64,000 bases of DNA. Source: Lysobacter sp. yr284. Its GTDB lineage: Bacteria > Pseudomonadota > Gammaproteobacteria > Xanthomonadales > Xanthomonadaceae. This document shows positions 8,332 to 17,485 of the stretch, one piece after another (position 1 is the stretch's first letter; each line of letters begins with the position of its first letter). The stretch lies in contig NZ_FNPT01000005.1 in NCBI RefSeq assembly GCF_900107375.1, forward strand, positions 62,001-126,000, given 5' to 3'. The position numbers and the translations under genes were made by a program. The notes under the pieces are model-generated. The model was not told the DNA's origin. It worked only from the letters and a program-made list of their open reading frames with translations, and searched no databases.

Positions 8332-9303
8332 ATGCTGCTAGGAACCCTCTACGCCCTGCTCGCCGGCCTGATCTGGGGCCTGGTCTTCGTCGGCCCGCTG
8401 TTGCTGCCCGAATACCCGGCCGCGCTGCAGTCGGTCGGCCGCTACCTCGCCTTTGGCCTGATCGCGCTGCCGCTGGCCTGGCTCGACCGCAAGGCGCTGC
8501 GCCAGCTCGGCCGCGCCGACTGGATCGAGGCGCTGAAGCTGTCGCTGATCGGCAACCTGCTCTACTACCTGTGCCTGGCCAGCGCGATCCAGCGCGCCGG
8601 CGGGCCGCTGCCGACGATGATCATCGGCACCTTGCCGGTGATCATCGCGATCAGCGCCAACCTGCGCAACGCGCGCCGCGACGGCCGTCTGCCGTGGGCG
8701 CGGCTGGCGCCGTCGCTGCTGCTGATCGCGCTCGGCATCGCCTGCGTCAACCGCGCCGAACTGCGCGAACTGCAGGCGCAGTCGCACGCCGACCTGCGCC
8801 GCTACGCGCTCGGCGGACTGCTCGCGTTCGGCGCGGTGATCTGCTGGACCTGGTACCCGCTGCGCAACGCCGACTGGCTGCGCGCGCACCCCGGCCGCAG
8901 CCCGCGCAGCTGGGCCACCGCGCAGGGCGTGGCGACGCTGCCGCTGGCGCTGGCCGGCTACATCGCGCTGTGGCTGTACATGGGCGCGACCCACTCGCCG
9001 TTCCCGATGCCGTTCGGCCCGCGCGCCGGCTATTTCGTCGCGCTGATGGTCGCCATCGGCCTGCTCGCTTCGTGGGTCGGCACGCTGTGCTGGAACGAAG
9101 CCAGCCAACGCCTGCCGACCGCGCTGGCCGGGCAGTTGATCGTGTTCGAGACGCTGTTCGCGCTGACTTACGCCTTCATCCTGCGCGGGCAGTGGCCGCC
9201 GGCGCTGACCTTGGCCGGAATCGGGCTGCTGGTGGCGGGCGTGCTGTGGGCGTTGCGGATCAAGCCGGTGCCGCCGGAGGTGGCGGTGGAAAGCGCGGCG
9301 TGA
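8332..9303 (+). CDS. EamA/DMT-family transporter
   Basis: 323 residues with about ten hydrophobic segments in two EamA-like halves (first half about 3-145, second about 165-310). It opens MLLGTLYALLAGLIWGLVF and has an RAGGPLPTMIIGTLPVIIA helix and a C-terminal LTLAGIGLLVAGVLWAL. Members of this superfamily move metabolites or amino acids across the inner membrane; the substrate is not predictable. Start is the ATG at 8332; the frame is open further upstream but lacks matching sequence there. The gene follows the AraC regulator by 168 bases. Confidence 0.85.
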   Translation: MLLGTLYALLAGLIWGLVFVGPLLLPEYPAALQSVGRYLAFGLIALPLAWLDRKALRQLGRADWIEALKLSLIGNLLYYLCLASAIQRAGGPLPTMIIGTLPVIIAISANLRNARRDGRLPWARLAPSLLLIALGIACVNRAELRELQAQSHADLRRYALGGLLAFGAVICWTWYPLRNADWLRAHPGRSPRSWATAQGVATLPLALAGYIALWLYMGATHSPFPMPFGPRAGYFVALMVAIGLLASWVGTLCWNEASQRLPTALAGQLIVFETLFALTYAFILRGQWPPALTLAGIGLLVAGVLWALRIKPVPPEVAVESAA

Positions 9304-9328
9304 GTGGGGCTGCGATCCGGAACGAGAA

Positions 9329-9350
9329 CATCGGGCCTGAAGGTCCTTCC
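9329..9350 (+). repeat. Family-B repeat, single copy
   Basis: CATCGGGCCTGAAGGTCC followed by TTCC, one unit of the same repeat seen at 7158-7301, 16611-16689 and 36930. It lies 25 bases after the DMT transporter stop, with one base changed in the core (GGTCC for GGCCC). Confidence 0.7.
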
Positions 9351-9500
9351 GCAAAAGCGTTGCGCGGCGCGCCCATCAAGAGAGTCTGACGCGGTGTCGC
9401 GGCGCGAACGGCCAGGTCCGATGGCGCGGCATTTTGCCGCATCTGCGCGTGCGGACCCGGCACTAGGCTGGCCGACATTTTCCCGCGGCCAGGACCTCGC

Positions 9501-11561
9501 ATGCGCATCGTCACGCTTTCGCCGGTTTTGCTGTCGCTGGCCTTCGCCGGCGCCGCCCATGCGCAGTCCGCCGCCGCCGAGGCGACCACGCTCGACCGCT
9601 TGCGCGTGCACGGCCAGCGTCCGACCACGGTCGCCGCCCCGGCGCAGGCGCGCGAGCGCCTGGCCCAGCGCGCCGGCGCGACCGCCTGGATCGATGGCGA
9701 GTCCTACCGCGGCGGCCGCGTGAGCACGCTGACCGATGCGCTCGGTTACGCGCCCGGCGTGTTCGTGCAGCCGCGCTTCGGCGCCGAGGAAGCGCGATTG
9801 TCGATCCGCGGCTCGGGCCTGCAACGCACCTTCCACGGCCGCGGCCTGGAACTGCTGCAGGACGGCAGCCCGCTCAACCTCGCCGACGGCGGTTTCGATT
9901 TCCAGGCGGTGGAGCCGCTGAGCGCGCGCTACATCGAGGTCTACCGCGGCGCCAACGCGCTGGAGTACGGCGCGGCCACGCTCGGCGGCGCGATCGATTT
10001 CGTCTCCCCGACCGGCTACGACGCCGCGCCGCTGCGCGCGCGCATCGAAACCGGCGCGTTCGGCTATCGCCGCGGCCAGTTCGCCGTCGCCGGCGCCGTC
10101 GGCGCCGCCGACGGCTACGCCAGCCTCAGCGGCCTGCGCCAGGACGGCTTTCGCGACCACGCCGCACAGGAAAACTATCGATTGTTCGCCAACGCCGGCT
10201 ACCGCTTCGGCGACAGCCTCGACGGGCGCGTCTACTTCACCCATGTCGATACCCGCTCGGCCCTGCCCGGCAATCTCACCCTGGCCGAATCGCGGCGCGA
10301 TCCGCGCCTGGCCGCGCCGGGCAACCTGTCGCTGGACCAGCGCCGCGACTATCGCCTGGACCGTCTCTCCGCCCGCCTGGCATGGTCGCCTTCGGCCGCC
10401 GGGACGCTGACGCTGTCGGCGTACTACGCCGACAAGTCGCTGCACCATCCGATCTTCCAGGTGTTGCGCCAGGACAGCCAGGACTACGGCCTGGACCTGC
10501 GCTGGCGCGGCCGCTACCAGGCGCTCGGCCTGCGCCACGACCTGGTCGCCGGCGTCGCCTACGCGCAAGGCGACGTCGACGACCGGCGCTGGTTCAACCT
10601 CGCCGGCCGCGCCGGCGCGCCGAGCAACCGCTTCGACCAGCGCGCGCGCAACGCCAAGCTGTACCTGGAAAACCAGAGCTGGCTGTCGCCGCAGTGGGCG
10701 CTGTCGCTCGGCGCGCAGGCGCTGCGTTCGCAGCGGCGCTCGCGCGATCTGCTGATCGCCGGCGGCCGCGACGAAAGCTTCGACCAGCGCTACCGCGGGG
10801 TCAGCCCCAAGCTCGGCCTGCGCTACCTCGCCGGCGACGGCCTGCAGCTGTACGCCAACCTCAGCCGCAGCCTGGAACCGCCGAGCTTCGGCGAACTCAG
10901 CGGCGGCCCCGGAGTGACGCCGGTGGACAAGCAGCGCGCCGACAGCGGCGAGTTCGGCCTGCGCCTGCAACGCGACACCCTGTCGCTGGATTTCGCCGTG
11001 TACCGCGCGCGCATCCGCGGCGAACTGCTCTCGCTCAACGACCGCGACGGCAATCCGCTCGGCACCGTCAACGCCGGCCGCACCCTGCACCAGGGCGTCG
11101 AGTTCGGCGCGGGCTGGAACTTCGCCCGCGCCTGGACGCTGTCGGCCAACTATCTCTACAACGACTTCCGCTTCGACCGCGACCGCGTCTACGGCGACAA
11201 CGCGCTCGCTGGCGTGCCGCCGCAACAGTTGCGCGCGCAGCTGCGCTGGTCGGCGGACGAACGCCTGTACATCGAGCCAAACCTGGAATGGGCGCCGCAG
11301 GACTACTGGATCGACCACGCCAACAGCTTCAAGGCGCCCGGCTACGCGGTGGCCGGCCTGCGCGTGGGCGGGCGCATCGCCGCGCAGTGGAACTGGTTCG
11401 CCGATGCGCGCAACCTCGCCGGCCGCAAGTGGATCGCCAGCACCAACGCGATCGCCGATGCGCGCGGGCAGGACGGGCGCAACGTCCTGCCCGGCGACGG
11501 GCGCGCGCTGTATGTCGGGCTGGAATGGTCGGGCGAGCGCAGCGCAGCGCGCGGCGACTGA
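9501..11561 (+). CDS. TonB-dependent receptor (FecA-like)
   Basis: 686 residues. The signal peptide (LLSLAFAGAAHAQ) is followed by a plug domain about 45-165 (TLTDALGYAPGVFV, LSIRGSGLQRTFHGRG, YIEVYRGANALEYGAATLGGAI). A 22-strand-type beta barrel runs to the C-terminus. The plug wording RGSG...GRGLELLQDG...NLADG places it near the FecA-type ferric-dicitrate receptors rather than catecholate receptors. There is no N-terminal signalling extension and no FecIR genes nearby, so it is not an obvious cell-surface-signalling receptor. Ligand unknown. No Fur box is evident upstream. Confidence 0.88.
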   Translation: MRIVTLSPVLLSLAFAGAAHAQSAAAEATTLDRLRVHGQRPTTVAAPAQARERLAQRAGATAWIDGESYRGGRVSTLTDALGYAPGVFVQPRFGAEEARLSIRGSGLQRTFHGRGLELLQDGSPLNLADGGFDFQAVEPLSARYIEVYRGANALEYGAATLGGAIDFVSPTGYDAAPLRARIETGAFGYRRGQFAVAGAVGAADGYASLSGLRQDGFRDHAAQENYRLFANAGYRFGDSLDGRVYFTHVDTRSALPGNLTLAESRRDPRLAAPGNLSLDQRRDYRLDRLSARLAWSPSAAGTLTLSAYYADKSLHHPIFQVLRQDSQDYGLDLRWRGRYQALGLRHDLVAGVAYAQGDVDDRRWFNLAGRAGAPSNRFDQRARNAKLYLENQSWLSPQWALSLGAQALRSQRRSRDLLIAGGRDESFDQRYRGVSPKLGLRYLAGDGLQLYANLSRSLEPPSFGELSGGPGVTPVDKQRADSGEFGLRLQRDTLSLDFAVYRARIRGELLSLNDRDGNPLGTVNAGRTLHQGVEFGAGWNFARAWTLSANYLYNDFRFDRDRVYGDNALAGVPPQQLRAQLRWSADERLYIEPNLEWAPQDYWIDHANSFKAPGYAVAGLRVGGRIAAQWNWFADARNLAGRKWIASTNAIADARGQDGRNVLPGDGRALYVGLEWSGERSAARGD

Positions 11562-11585
11562 AGCGCGGCCGCCGCGCGCATGCGC

Positions 11586-12077
11586 TCAGTTCCAGCAGCT
11601 GCTGGGCTGGTCGATCACGGTGATCCAGAAGCGCGTGGCCGCATCGATGTTGCCGTAGGCCTGCCAGCCCCAACCGCCGTCGCCGTCGTGGTGGCCGGCC
11701 ATGCGGTAGCCGGGGCCGAACTCGGCGCGGCAGAACGCATCGGCTTCGCCGCGCGACTTGAACGAATCGCCGCGCACCGCGCGGCTCAGGGCGATGTTGC
11801 CCTTGGCCCAGCCGTTGTAATAGTCGGTCGGCACCGGCGAAGGCGCGCCGTCCTGGTTCAGGCACAGCACCGGCAGGCGCGCCGAACACACGGTGTCGCC
11901 CCGGTAGGCGTCGCATTCGGGCGAAAAGCAGGCGACGCGATCCACGCCGTTGGCGTGGCCGGCCTTGCGCCAGGTCACGCCCTTGCCGCCGGCGGCGACG
12001 GCGGAAAACGCGATCAGGCTCAGCGCCAGGGTGCAGCCGGCGATACGGGCGGCACGGCGTATGGCACGAACGTCCAT
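11586..12077 (-). CDS. Secreted Cys-rich protein of unknown function
   Basis: 163 residues, with the start at 12077 chosen because AAGGAG lies at good spacing before it. An N-terminal signal peptide (AGCTLALSLIAFSAVAAG) precedes a mature domain with six Cys (ACFSPECDAYRGDTVC, LPVLC, FC, SCWN) and a conserved-looking end with HHDGDGGWGWQAYGN and FWITVIDQPSSCWN. The Cys pairs suggest disulfides in an exported protein. I have seen this pattern in predicted Lysobacter-type exported proteins but know no assigned function. It converges on the TonB receptor, 24 bases apart. Confidence 0.75.
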   Translation of the reverse strand: MDVRAIRRAARIAGCTLALSLIAFSAVAAGGKGVTWRKAGHANGVDRVACFSPECDAYRGDTVCSARLPVLCLNQDGAPSPVPTDYYNGWAKGNIALSRAVRGDSFKSRGEADAFCRAEFGPGYRMAGHHDGDGGWGWQAYGNIDAATRFWITVIDQPSSCWN

Positions 12078-12372
12078 GGACTTGCTCCTTGTCGGAGGTA
12101 GGCGGGGACGCCGCCGCCCGCGTGCGCGCACGGCCCGGCGAGCGGCCGTGCGCGCGCGGGGAGACGCGCGCCGGCACGCGCAGGGGTTGGCGTGCCGGGG
12201 CGAACGTCTAGCACCGCCGCGCGCGCCGAACCGGTACTGCTAAGCCCTTTGCCGGCCGCATCGGCGATCCCAGGCGCGCGGTCACACCCCGCGCGCGCGG
12301 CCGATACCGGAACATCGACCCGCGCCGCGTTCGCGCGCCGCTACCGTCGTCGTCGCCTGCGCGCGACGGCGG

Positions 12373-14631
12373 TCAAATCTCGAACCGGTACGACAGCTTG
12401 ACCAGCAACTGCTCGCTGTCGCGCAGGCCGAACGCATCGCCGAACTCGCTGCCGACGTCGCGCCGCCGCGCGCCTTCCTCGAACATCTCGCCGCCGCGCA
12501 CGTAGGCGATGTACAGGTACGACAGCGGCGCCAGTTCGTAGCGGTAGCGGACCTGGAAGGCGAGATTGCGCAGGCTGAAGTCCGGCACCGCCTCGTCCAC
12601 CGGCAGCGGCCGCCCGGCGCCGTCGACGCGGTAGACCTGGCGCCGGCGCGCGTCCACCGCGATGGTCTCCAGCCGCACCCGCAGCTCCTGCCTGTCGTCG
12701 ATGAACCACTGCAGGCCGCCGTTGAGGCTGAGGATGTCGGCGCGGAAATCGGCGATGCGGTTGTCGCCGCGCCACAGCAGCCAGGCCGGATCGTGGTTGT
12801 ATTCGAGCCCGGCGAACAGCAGCGTGCGGTCGCTGACCTGGTAGCTCGGCTCCAGGTACAAGGTGGCCCGGCCCTGCTCGAGATCGCCGAGCCCGTCGGC
12901 CTTGTAGTAGGCCTCGGTGTACAGCGACCACGGGCTGTTGCCCTGGCGCGGGCGCAGGCGTTCGTAGCTCAGGAAGCCCTTGGCCGGCATCCGCACCACG
13001 CCGTGGCCGCGGGTCAGCAGATCGTCGTGGCCGCCGCTCCACAGCGAGGCTTCGACGAACTCGGTGCCGCCGTCGCGCATGTTGCTCTGGCGGTTGACCG
13101 CGACCGCGTCGGCGATGCGCACGCCGTCGTCGCTGTAGCGCCGCGATACGGCGAAGTGCCAGTCCTGGCCGGCGTAGGCCGAGTCGGCCGGCAGCGCGGT
13201 CGTGCGCTTGGCCAGGTCGTAGCGCAGGTAGTTGAAGTTGTTGCGTTCCAGGTAGCCGAAGTCGTTGAGCATCAGCTCGCGCCCCAGGTGCAGGCCGTAC
13301 AGTTGCTGGCGCCAGCCGCCGCCCATGTCGTAGTCCACCCGCAGCTGCGCGCCGCTGTCGCGCCGGTTGCGCCCGCGCTGCTGCACGTCGGACGCCACCA
13401 CCGTGCCGCGCAGCGACCATTGCGCGTTCGGCGCCCAGCGCTGGTCGAATTCGTAGACGTTGGCGGTGCGGTCCTGGAACGGCCGCTCGACCCGGGTGGC
13501 CATCGCGCCCAGGCCGAAGCGCTCGAAATCGCGGGTGACGCGGGCGGCGTAGAAATCGCGGCCGGCCGCGTCGCCTTCGCTGGCGGCGAACACGCCGTAG
13601 TTGAGCCCGGCGGCGCTGCCGTTGAGCTTGATCGCCGCGGTCACGTCGCCCGAACCGTGGCCGTCGTCGGCCTGGCCGCCGACGCGGCGGGTGTAGATCA
13701 GCCGGCTGTTGTTGTACGAACCGAACGGCACGTCGAAGAAGCCCTGGTTCTCGGTGAAGAACGGGCGCTTGTCGCTGAAGAAGCTCTCGGTGGCGCTGAA
13801 GTTGACGGTCAGCTCGTCGCTCTCGACCTGGCCGAAGTCCGGGTTGACGGTGGCGCTGAGCTGGAACGCGCCGCTGGGTTTCCAGAACAGGTCGAAGCCG
13901 CCGTCGACGTCGCTGGCGTGGCCGACCGCGTCGCCGATGCCGACCACATACGGGGTGATCGCCAGCAGCGATTGCCGGTAGGCCGGCACCTCGACGCGGT
14001 TGAACGCGCTCAGGTAGCGCGCTTCGGTGTAGTGCACCGCCGGCCACGACAGGCGCTCGCCGCTGGACGCGACGACCCGGTCGAGCTGGATGCCCAGGGT
14101 GCGGGTGCCGTCGGCGCCGCCGCGCATCGGCGCGATGTGCCAGGGGATCAGCATCTCGGCCGACCAGCCCTGCTCGTCTTCGCTGGTGGCGTGCAGCCAG
14201 TGGCCGTCCCAGTCGTTGTTGAAGCGGTTCTCGTTGGTGACGGTGGCGTCGGTGATGCTGTTGGCCAGGGTCACGGTGAAGTTGTAGCCGGTGCGGCCGT
14301 CGCCGTCGAAATCGACGTAGAGGTTGACCCGGTCGACGGTGCCGTCGCCGTCGCGCTGGGTGTGCTGGCGCATGCGCGGCACTCCGGCCGGCTGGGCGTT
14401 GCGGAACGCCACGGCCAGGCCGCGCTCGGTCGCCATCAGCCAGGCCTGGGTCGGCAGCCGGCCCGGCTCGCGCGAGAGCGGCTGGGTATGGCGGAAGTCG
14501 TCGATGCGCTGGGCGCCGGCCCACTCCTGCGGGTCGATGCGCCCGTCGATCTCCACGGCGTGCGCGCATGGCGCGAGCAAGACGATGGCGCAGGCGGCGG
14601 CCAGCAGGCTGATGGTGCAACGATGGCGCAT
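12373..14631 (-). CDS. CBM9-like / DUF5916 outer-membrane protein
   Basis: 752 residues. A signal peptide (CTISLLAAACAIVLLAPCAHA) is followed by a CBM9-like beta-sandwich domain about 27-190 (EIDGRIDPQEWAGAQRIDDF...NLYVDFDGDGRTGYNFTVT). The DUF5916 region starts about 210, with the hallmark FSATESFFSDKRPFFTENQG near 280, then alternating amphipathic strands ending in an aromatic residue (KLSYRFEI). The C-terminal part therefore looks like an outer-membrane beta barrel. The CBM9-like domain suggests polysaccharide contact. The role is unknown; such proteins are widespread in Xanthomonadaceae and Bacteroidetes. Start is the ATG at 14631. Confidence 0.85.
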   Translation of the reverse strand: MRHRCTISLLAAACAIVLLAPCAHAVEIDGRIDPQEWAGAQRIDDFRHTQPLSREPGRLPTQAWLMATERGLAVAFRNAQPAGVPRMRQHTQRDGDGTVDRVNLYVDFDGDGRTGYNFTVTLANSITDATVTNENRFNNDWDGHWLHATSEDEQGWSAEMLIPWHIAPMRGGADGTRTLGIQLDRVVASSGERLSWPAVHYTEARYLSAFNRVEVPAYRQSLLAITPYVVGIGDAVGHASDVDGGFDLFWKPSGAFQLSATVNPDFGQVESDELTVNFSATESFFSDKRPFFTENQGFFDVPFGSYNNSRLIYTRRVGGQADDGHGSGDVTAAIKLNGSAAGLNYGVFAASEGDAAGRDFYAARVTRDFERFGLGAMATRVERPFQDRTANVYEFDQRWAPNAQWSLRGTVVASDVQQRGRNRRDSGAQLRVDYDMGGGWRQQLYGLHLGRELMLNDFGYLERNNFNYLRYDLAKRTTALPADSAYAGQDWHFAVSRRYSDDGVRIADAVAVNRQSNMRDGGTEFVEASLWSGGHDDLLTRGHGVVRMPAKGFLSYERLRPRQGNSPWSLYTEAYYKADGLGDLEQGRATLYLEPSYQVSDRTLLFAGLEYNHDPAWLLWRGDNRIADFRADILSLNGGLQWFIDDRQELRVRLETIAVDARRRQVYRVDGAGRPLPVDEAVPDFSLRNLAFQVRYRYELAPLSYLYIAYVRGGEMFEEGARRRDVGSEFGDAFGLRDSEQLLVKLSYRFEI

Positions 14632-14866
14632 GGCGCGCTTCCCCGGACGGCGTGGACCGTTGCGGGCGAACGGCGCCGCGCACGGGTCGCGGCGAACGGC
14701 ACCGCGACGGCGCGCAGACTAGCGGCGCGGCGGCTTTGCGCTAACTGGCGTAAGTCATGGCAACCCTCGGCGTTCGCGGCGCATCGGAGCCATGGGAGCG
14801 GCGCTCAGGCGGGCGCACGGCCGCGGCATGACAAAGGTCAAGCGGCGCAGGCCGCGGCGTCATTCC

Positions 14867-15068
14867 TGCAGGAGCGGCGCGAGCCGCGACCGCGGAGCAT
14901 CGGACTCGCGCCGTCGGCGTGAACGAGCGCGGTCGCGGCTTGCGCCGCTGCTACAGGGGGCGACCGTGGTTTCGTACCCGACTGTAGGAGCTGCGCGAGC
15001 TGCGACCGCGGTAGGACCGGTTGCGTCGCAGCCGCGGTGTCGCGGTCGCGGCTTGCGCCGCTGCTACA
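14867..15068. repeat. Array of four family-A REP-like repeats in gene-free 14632-15111
   Basis: Four 28-base units alternate in orientation: 14867-14894 (+), 14928-14955 (-), 14983-15010 (+) and 15041-15068 (-). Gaps between them are 33, 27 and 30 bases. Each contains AGGAGC[G/T]GCGC[A/G]AGC or its complement. Together they make two successive inverted pairs in the 480-base gap between the DUF5916 gene and the patatin gene. Nothing else recognisable lies in the gap. Confidence 0.85.
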
Positions 15069-15111
15069 GGGAATAACGCCGAAGCGGCCGGGCACAGCGG
15101 TACCGACGCGC

Positions 15112-16569
15112 TCAGGGCGCGGTCGCGTCGTGCGCCACGAACGCCGACTCGCCCAGCGGCAGTTGCAGCCAGTCCGGATGGCTCAGCGCCCGCGCGATGT
15201 CGCCCTGCCCCGACAGCCAGTGCTCGCGCATCGCCACCCGGCCGAACTGGTAGTCCTTGAAATGGCCGATCTTGGCGCGGTCGCGGTAGATCAGATGGAT
15301 CACGCTGTAGCGGCGGTCGCAGGCCAGTTCGGCCGCGTGCTGAGCCCAGGGGTTGCTCGCGCGCACGTCCTCGGGGATCTCTTCCAGCAGTTCGCGCAGC
15401 AGCCGGCGGTAGTGCTGGAACACGCGCTGGGTGTCGGTGATCAGGCGGGTGCGGCTGGAGTACTGGATTTCCTTCTGCCGTTCGGCCACGTCGAGCAGGT
15501 TTTGCGGCAGCTCGCCGCGCGCGTTCCACAGGTCGACCTGGAACACCAGGGTGTCGCGGCGCGGGCTCGCGGTCAGCACCTGCGACAGCGGCGTGTTCGA
15601 GACCAGCCCGCCGTCCCAGTAGAACTCGCCGTCGATCTCGATCGCCGGGAACGCCGGCGGCAGCGCGCCGGAGGCGAGGATATGGCGCGCGTCCAGGCGC
15701 ATCTGGGTGTTGTCGAAATATTCCAGGTTGCCGGTGCGCACGTTGACCGCGCCGACGCTGACGCGGATGCCGCCGTGGTTGAGCCGGTCGAAGTCGACCA
15801 GCCGCTCGAGCGTGGCGATCATCGGCGAGGTGTCGTAGAAGCTCGCCGCGGCGGGGCCGGGCTGGCCGCCGGCCCACAGCGACGGGTCGGGGCCGAGCCA
15901 GGCGCGCGGCTGGTAGAAACCGCGCTGGCCTTCGATCAGCGCGCGCCAGGCCTCCCAGGTGTCGAGCCAGGCGCGGGTGTCGGCGTCGATGCCGTCGAAG
16001 CGCGCTTCCTGGCCGAGCGTGGTCGCCGGGAACAGGTTCGGGCGCGAGATCGTGTCCCAGAACGCGCGCAGCGCGGCCATGCGCCGGTCTGGCGGGTTGC
16101 CGGCGATGATCGCGGTGTTGAACGCGCCGATGGAGATGCCGGCGATCCAGTTCGGCGCGATCCCGGCTTCGAACAGGCCTTGGTAGACGCCGGCCTGGTA
16201 GGCGCCGAGGGCGCCGCCGCCCTGCAGCACCAGGGCGATGTTCTCGGGCAAGGCGGGCGCGGCGTCCTGCACCCGCCGCGCCGATTCGCGGGTGGCGCGT
16301 TCGGTGGCTTCGGCGCGGCGCGCCTGGCGCGGGGTCGCCGGGGCGGGCCCGGCCGCGCGGCGGGCGCGGGCCGGCGGCGCAGCGGCGCGCGCGGCGGCGG
16401 GCGGACGCTTGGGCGGTTCCTTGCGCGCCGGGGTCTTGGCCGGCGGGTCTTGCTTGGCCGGCGTCGCCGGCTTGGGATCGCGCTTGGCCGGCGCGGACGG
16501 ACGGGGATCGCGCTCGGCCGGCGCGCGCGCGGCGCGGGCGGCGGTCTTGCGGGAACGCGGAGCGGGCAT
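15112..16569 (-). CDS. Patatin-like phospholipase with repeat-rich basic N-terminus (DUF3734 type)
   Basis: 485 residues; the start at 16569 has GGAGG in front and excludes an upstream run encoded by an intergenic repeat. Residues 1-100 are Ala/Pro/Lys/Arg-rich, with a roughly 10-residue repeat from 21 (DPRPSAPAKR, DPKPATPAKQ, DPPAKTPARK). The patatin domain starts near 109 with the oxyanion loop GGGALG (117-122), nucleophile GISIG (Ser146) and DGG dyad Asp (EFYWDGGLVSNTPL). The C-terminal part matches the DUF3734 extension. It lacks a signal peptide. The neighbouring 3-hydroxybutyrate dehydrogenase suggests a link to lipid or polyhydroxybutyrate turnover, by inference. Confidence 0.88.
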   Translation of the reverse strand: MPAPRSRKTAARAARAPAERDPRPSAPAKRDPKPATPAKQDPPAKTPARKEPPKRPPAAARAAAPPARARRAAGPAPATPRQARRAEATERATRESARRVQDAAPALPENIALVLQGGGALGAYQAGVYQGLFEAGIAPNWIAGISIGAFNTAIIAGNPPDRRMAALRAFWDTISRPNLFPATTLGQEARFDGIDADTRAWLDTWEAWRALIEGQRGFYQPRAWLGPDPSLWAGGQPGPAAASFYDTSPMIATLERLVDFDRLNHGGIRVSVGAVNVRTGNLEYFDNTQMRLDARHILASGALPPAFPAIEIDGEFYWDGGLVSNTPLSQVLTASPRRDTLVFQVDLWNARGELPQNLLDVAERQKEIQYSSRTRLITDTQRVFQHYRRLLRELLEEIPEDVRASNPWAQHAAELACDRRYSVIHLIYRDRAKIGHFKDYQFGRVAMREHWLSGQGDIARALSHPDWLQLPLGESAFVAHDATAP

Positions 16570-16610
16570 GGTGGCCTCCGATCGTGGCGGCCGGGTCGTG
16601 GCGGCCCTGG

Positions 16611-16689
16611 GCGGGAGGGCCTTCAGGCCCGATGCCTGTGTTCCCATTCCAGCGATCGGATCGGGAGGCATCGGGCCTGAAGGCCCTCC
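16611..16689. repeat. Inverted pair of family-B repeats
   Basis: Units at 16611-16635 (minus) and 16668-16689 (plus) both carry GCATCGGGCCTGAAGGCCCT on their strand and face each other across 32 bases. They fill the gap between the patatin and 3-hydroxybutyrate dehydrogenase genes, both on the minus strand, so the transcript can form a stable hairpin between the two cistrons. Confidence 0.8.
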
Positions 16690-16699
16690 ACGCAGCGGT

Positions 16700-17485
16700 T
16701 TACTGCATGTACCAGCCGTGGCTGACCACGAAGCTCTGCCCGGTCAGCGCCGCGCTCGGGAACTCGGCCAGGAAGCGCACCGTCTGGGCCACGTCCTGGA
16801 CCGTGGTGAACACGCCGTCGACGGTGTTGCCGAGCATGACCTTCTTGATCACCTCGTCCTCGCTGATGCCCAGTTCCTTGGCCTGCTCGGGAATCTGCTT
16901 GTCCACCAGCGGCGTGCGCACGAAGCCCGGGCAGACCACGTGGCTGCGCACGTTGTGCTTGGCGCCTTCCTTGGCCAGCACCCGCGACAGGCCCAGCAGG
17001 CCGTGCTTGGCGGTGACGTAGGCCGACTTCAGCGGCGAGGCCTCGTGCGAATGCACCGAGCCCATGTAGATCACCACCCCGCCCTTGTCGCCCTTGTACA
17101 TGTGCGGCAACGCGGCCTTGGTGGTCAGGAACGCGCCGTCGAGATGGATGGCGAGCATCTTCTTCCAGTCGGAGAACGCGTAGTTCTCGATCGGATTGAC
17201 GATCTGGATGCCGGCGTTGGACACCAGGATGTCGATGCCGCCGAGCTGCGCGACCACCTGCTCGATGCCGGCGTTGACCGCGGCCTCGTCGGTGACGTCC
17301 ATGGCCACGCCGATGGCGCGGCCGCCGGCGGCGGCGATCTCGTCGGCCACCGCCTGCGCGCCGGCCTGGTTGAGGTCGGCGATGGCGATGGCGGCGCCGG
17401 CGCGGGACAGCTCGAACGCGATTTCCTTGCCGATGCCGCTCGCGGCCCCGGTGACGACGGCGACTTTGCCTTGGATCGAACTCAT
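16700..17485 (-). CDS. bdhA: 3-hydroxybutyrate dehydrogenase
   Basis: 261 residues, a short-chain dehydrogenase. It has the cofactor motif [10 protein letters not shown] near residue 11, NAGIQ near 90 and the catalytic Ser...Tyr-x-x-x-Lys set ([20 protein letters not shown], about 141-160). The C-terminal [19 protein letters not shown] and end in [11 protein letters not shown] are typical of D-beta-hydroxybutyrate dehydrogenases, which oxidise 3-hydroxybutyrate to acetoacetate with NAD. Start is the ATG at 17485. It is upstream of the patatin gene on the same strand, probably in one transcription unit. Confidence 0.92.
   Translation of the reverse strand: MSSIQGKVAVVTGAASGIGKEIAFELSRAGAAIAIADLNQAGAQAVADEIAAAGGRAIGVAMDVTDEAAVNAGIEQVVAQLGGIDILVSNAGIQIVNPIENYAFSDWKKMLAIHLDGAFLTTKAALPHMYKGDKGGVVIYMGSVHSHEASPLKSAYVTAKHGLLGLSRVLAKEGAKHNVRSHVVCPGFVRTPLVDKQIPEQAKELGISEDEVIKKVMLGNTVDGVFTTVQDVAQTVRFLAEFPSAALTGQSFVVSHGWYMQ

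Noticed and set aside
9168-11318. Long minus-strand frame of 716 codons opposite the TonB receptor
   Set aside because: It is the antisense shadow of 9501-11561. The receptor has a signal peptide, plug and barrel; the antisense product is Ala/Gly/Arg/Val-rich with no domain.
12793-14922. Long plus-strand frame of 709 codons opposite the DUF5916 gene
   Set aside because: Antisense shadow typical of very GC-rich coding DNA; Val/Ala/Arg/Gln-rich with no recognisable motif, while the minus strand has a complete signal peptide and family blocks.
14867-15068. CRISPR-like array from regularly spaced repeats
   Set aside because: Units alternate in orientation, recur singly throughout the window, spacers are not uniform and no cas genes are present; they are REP-like elements.
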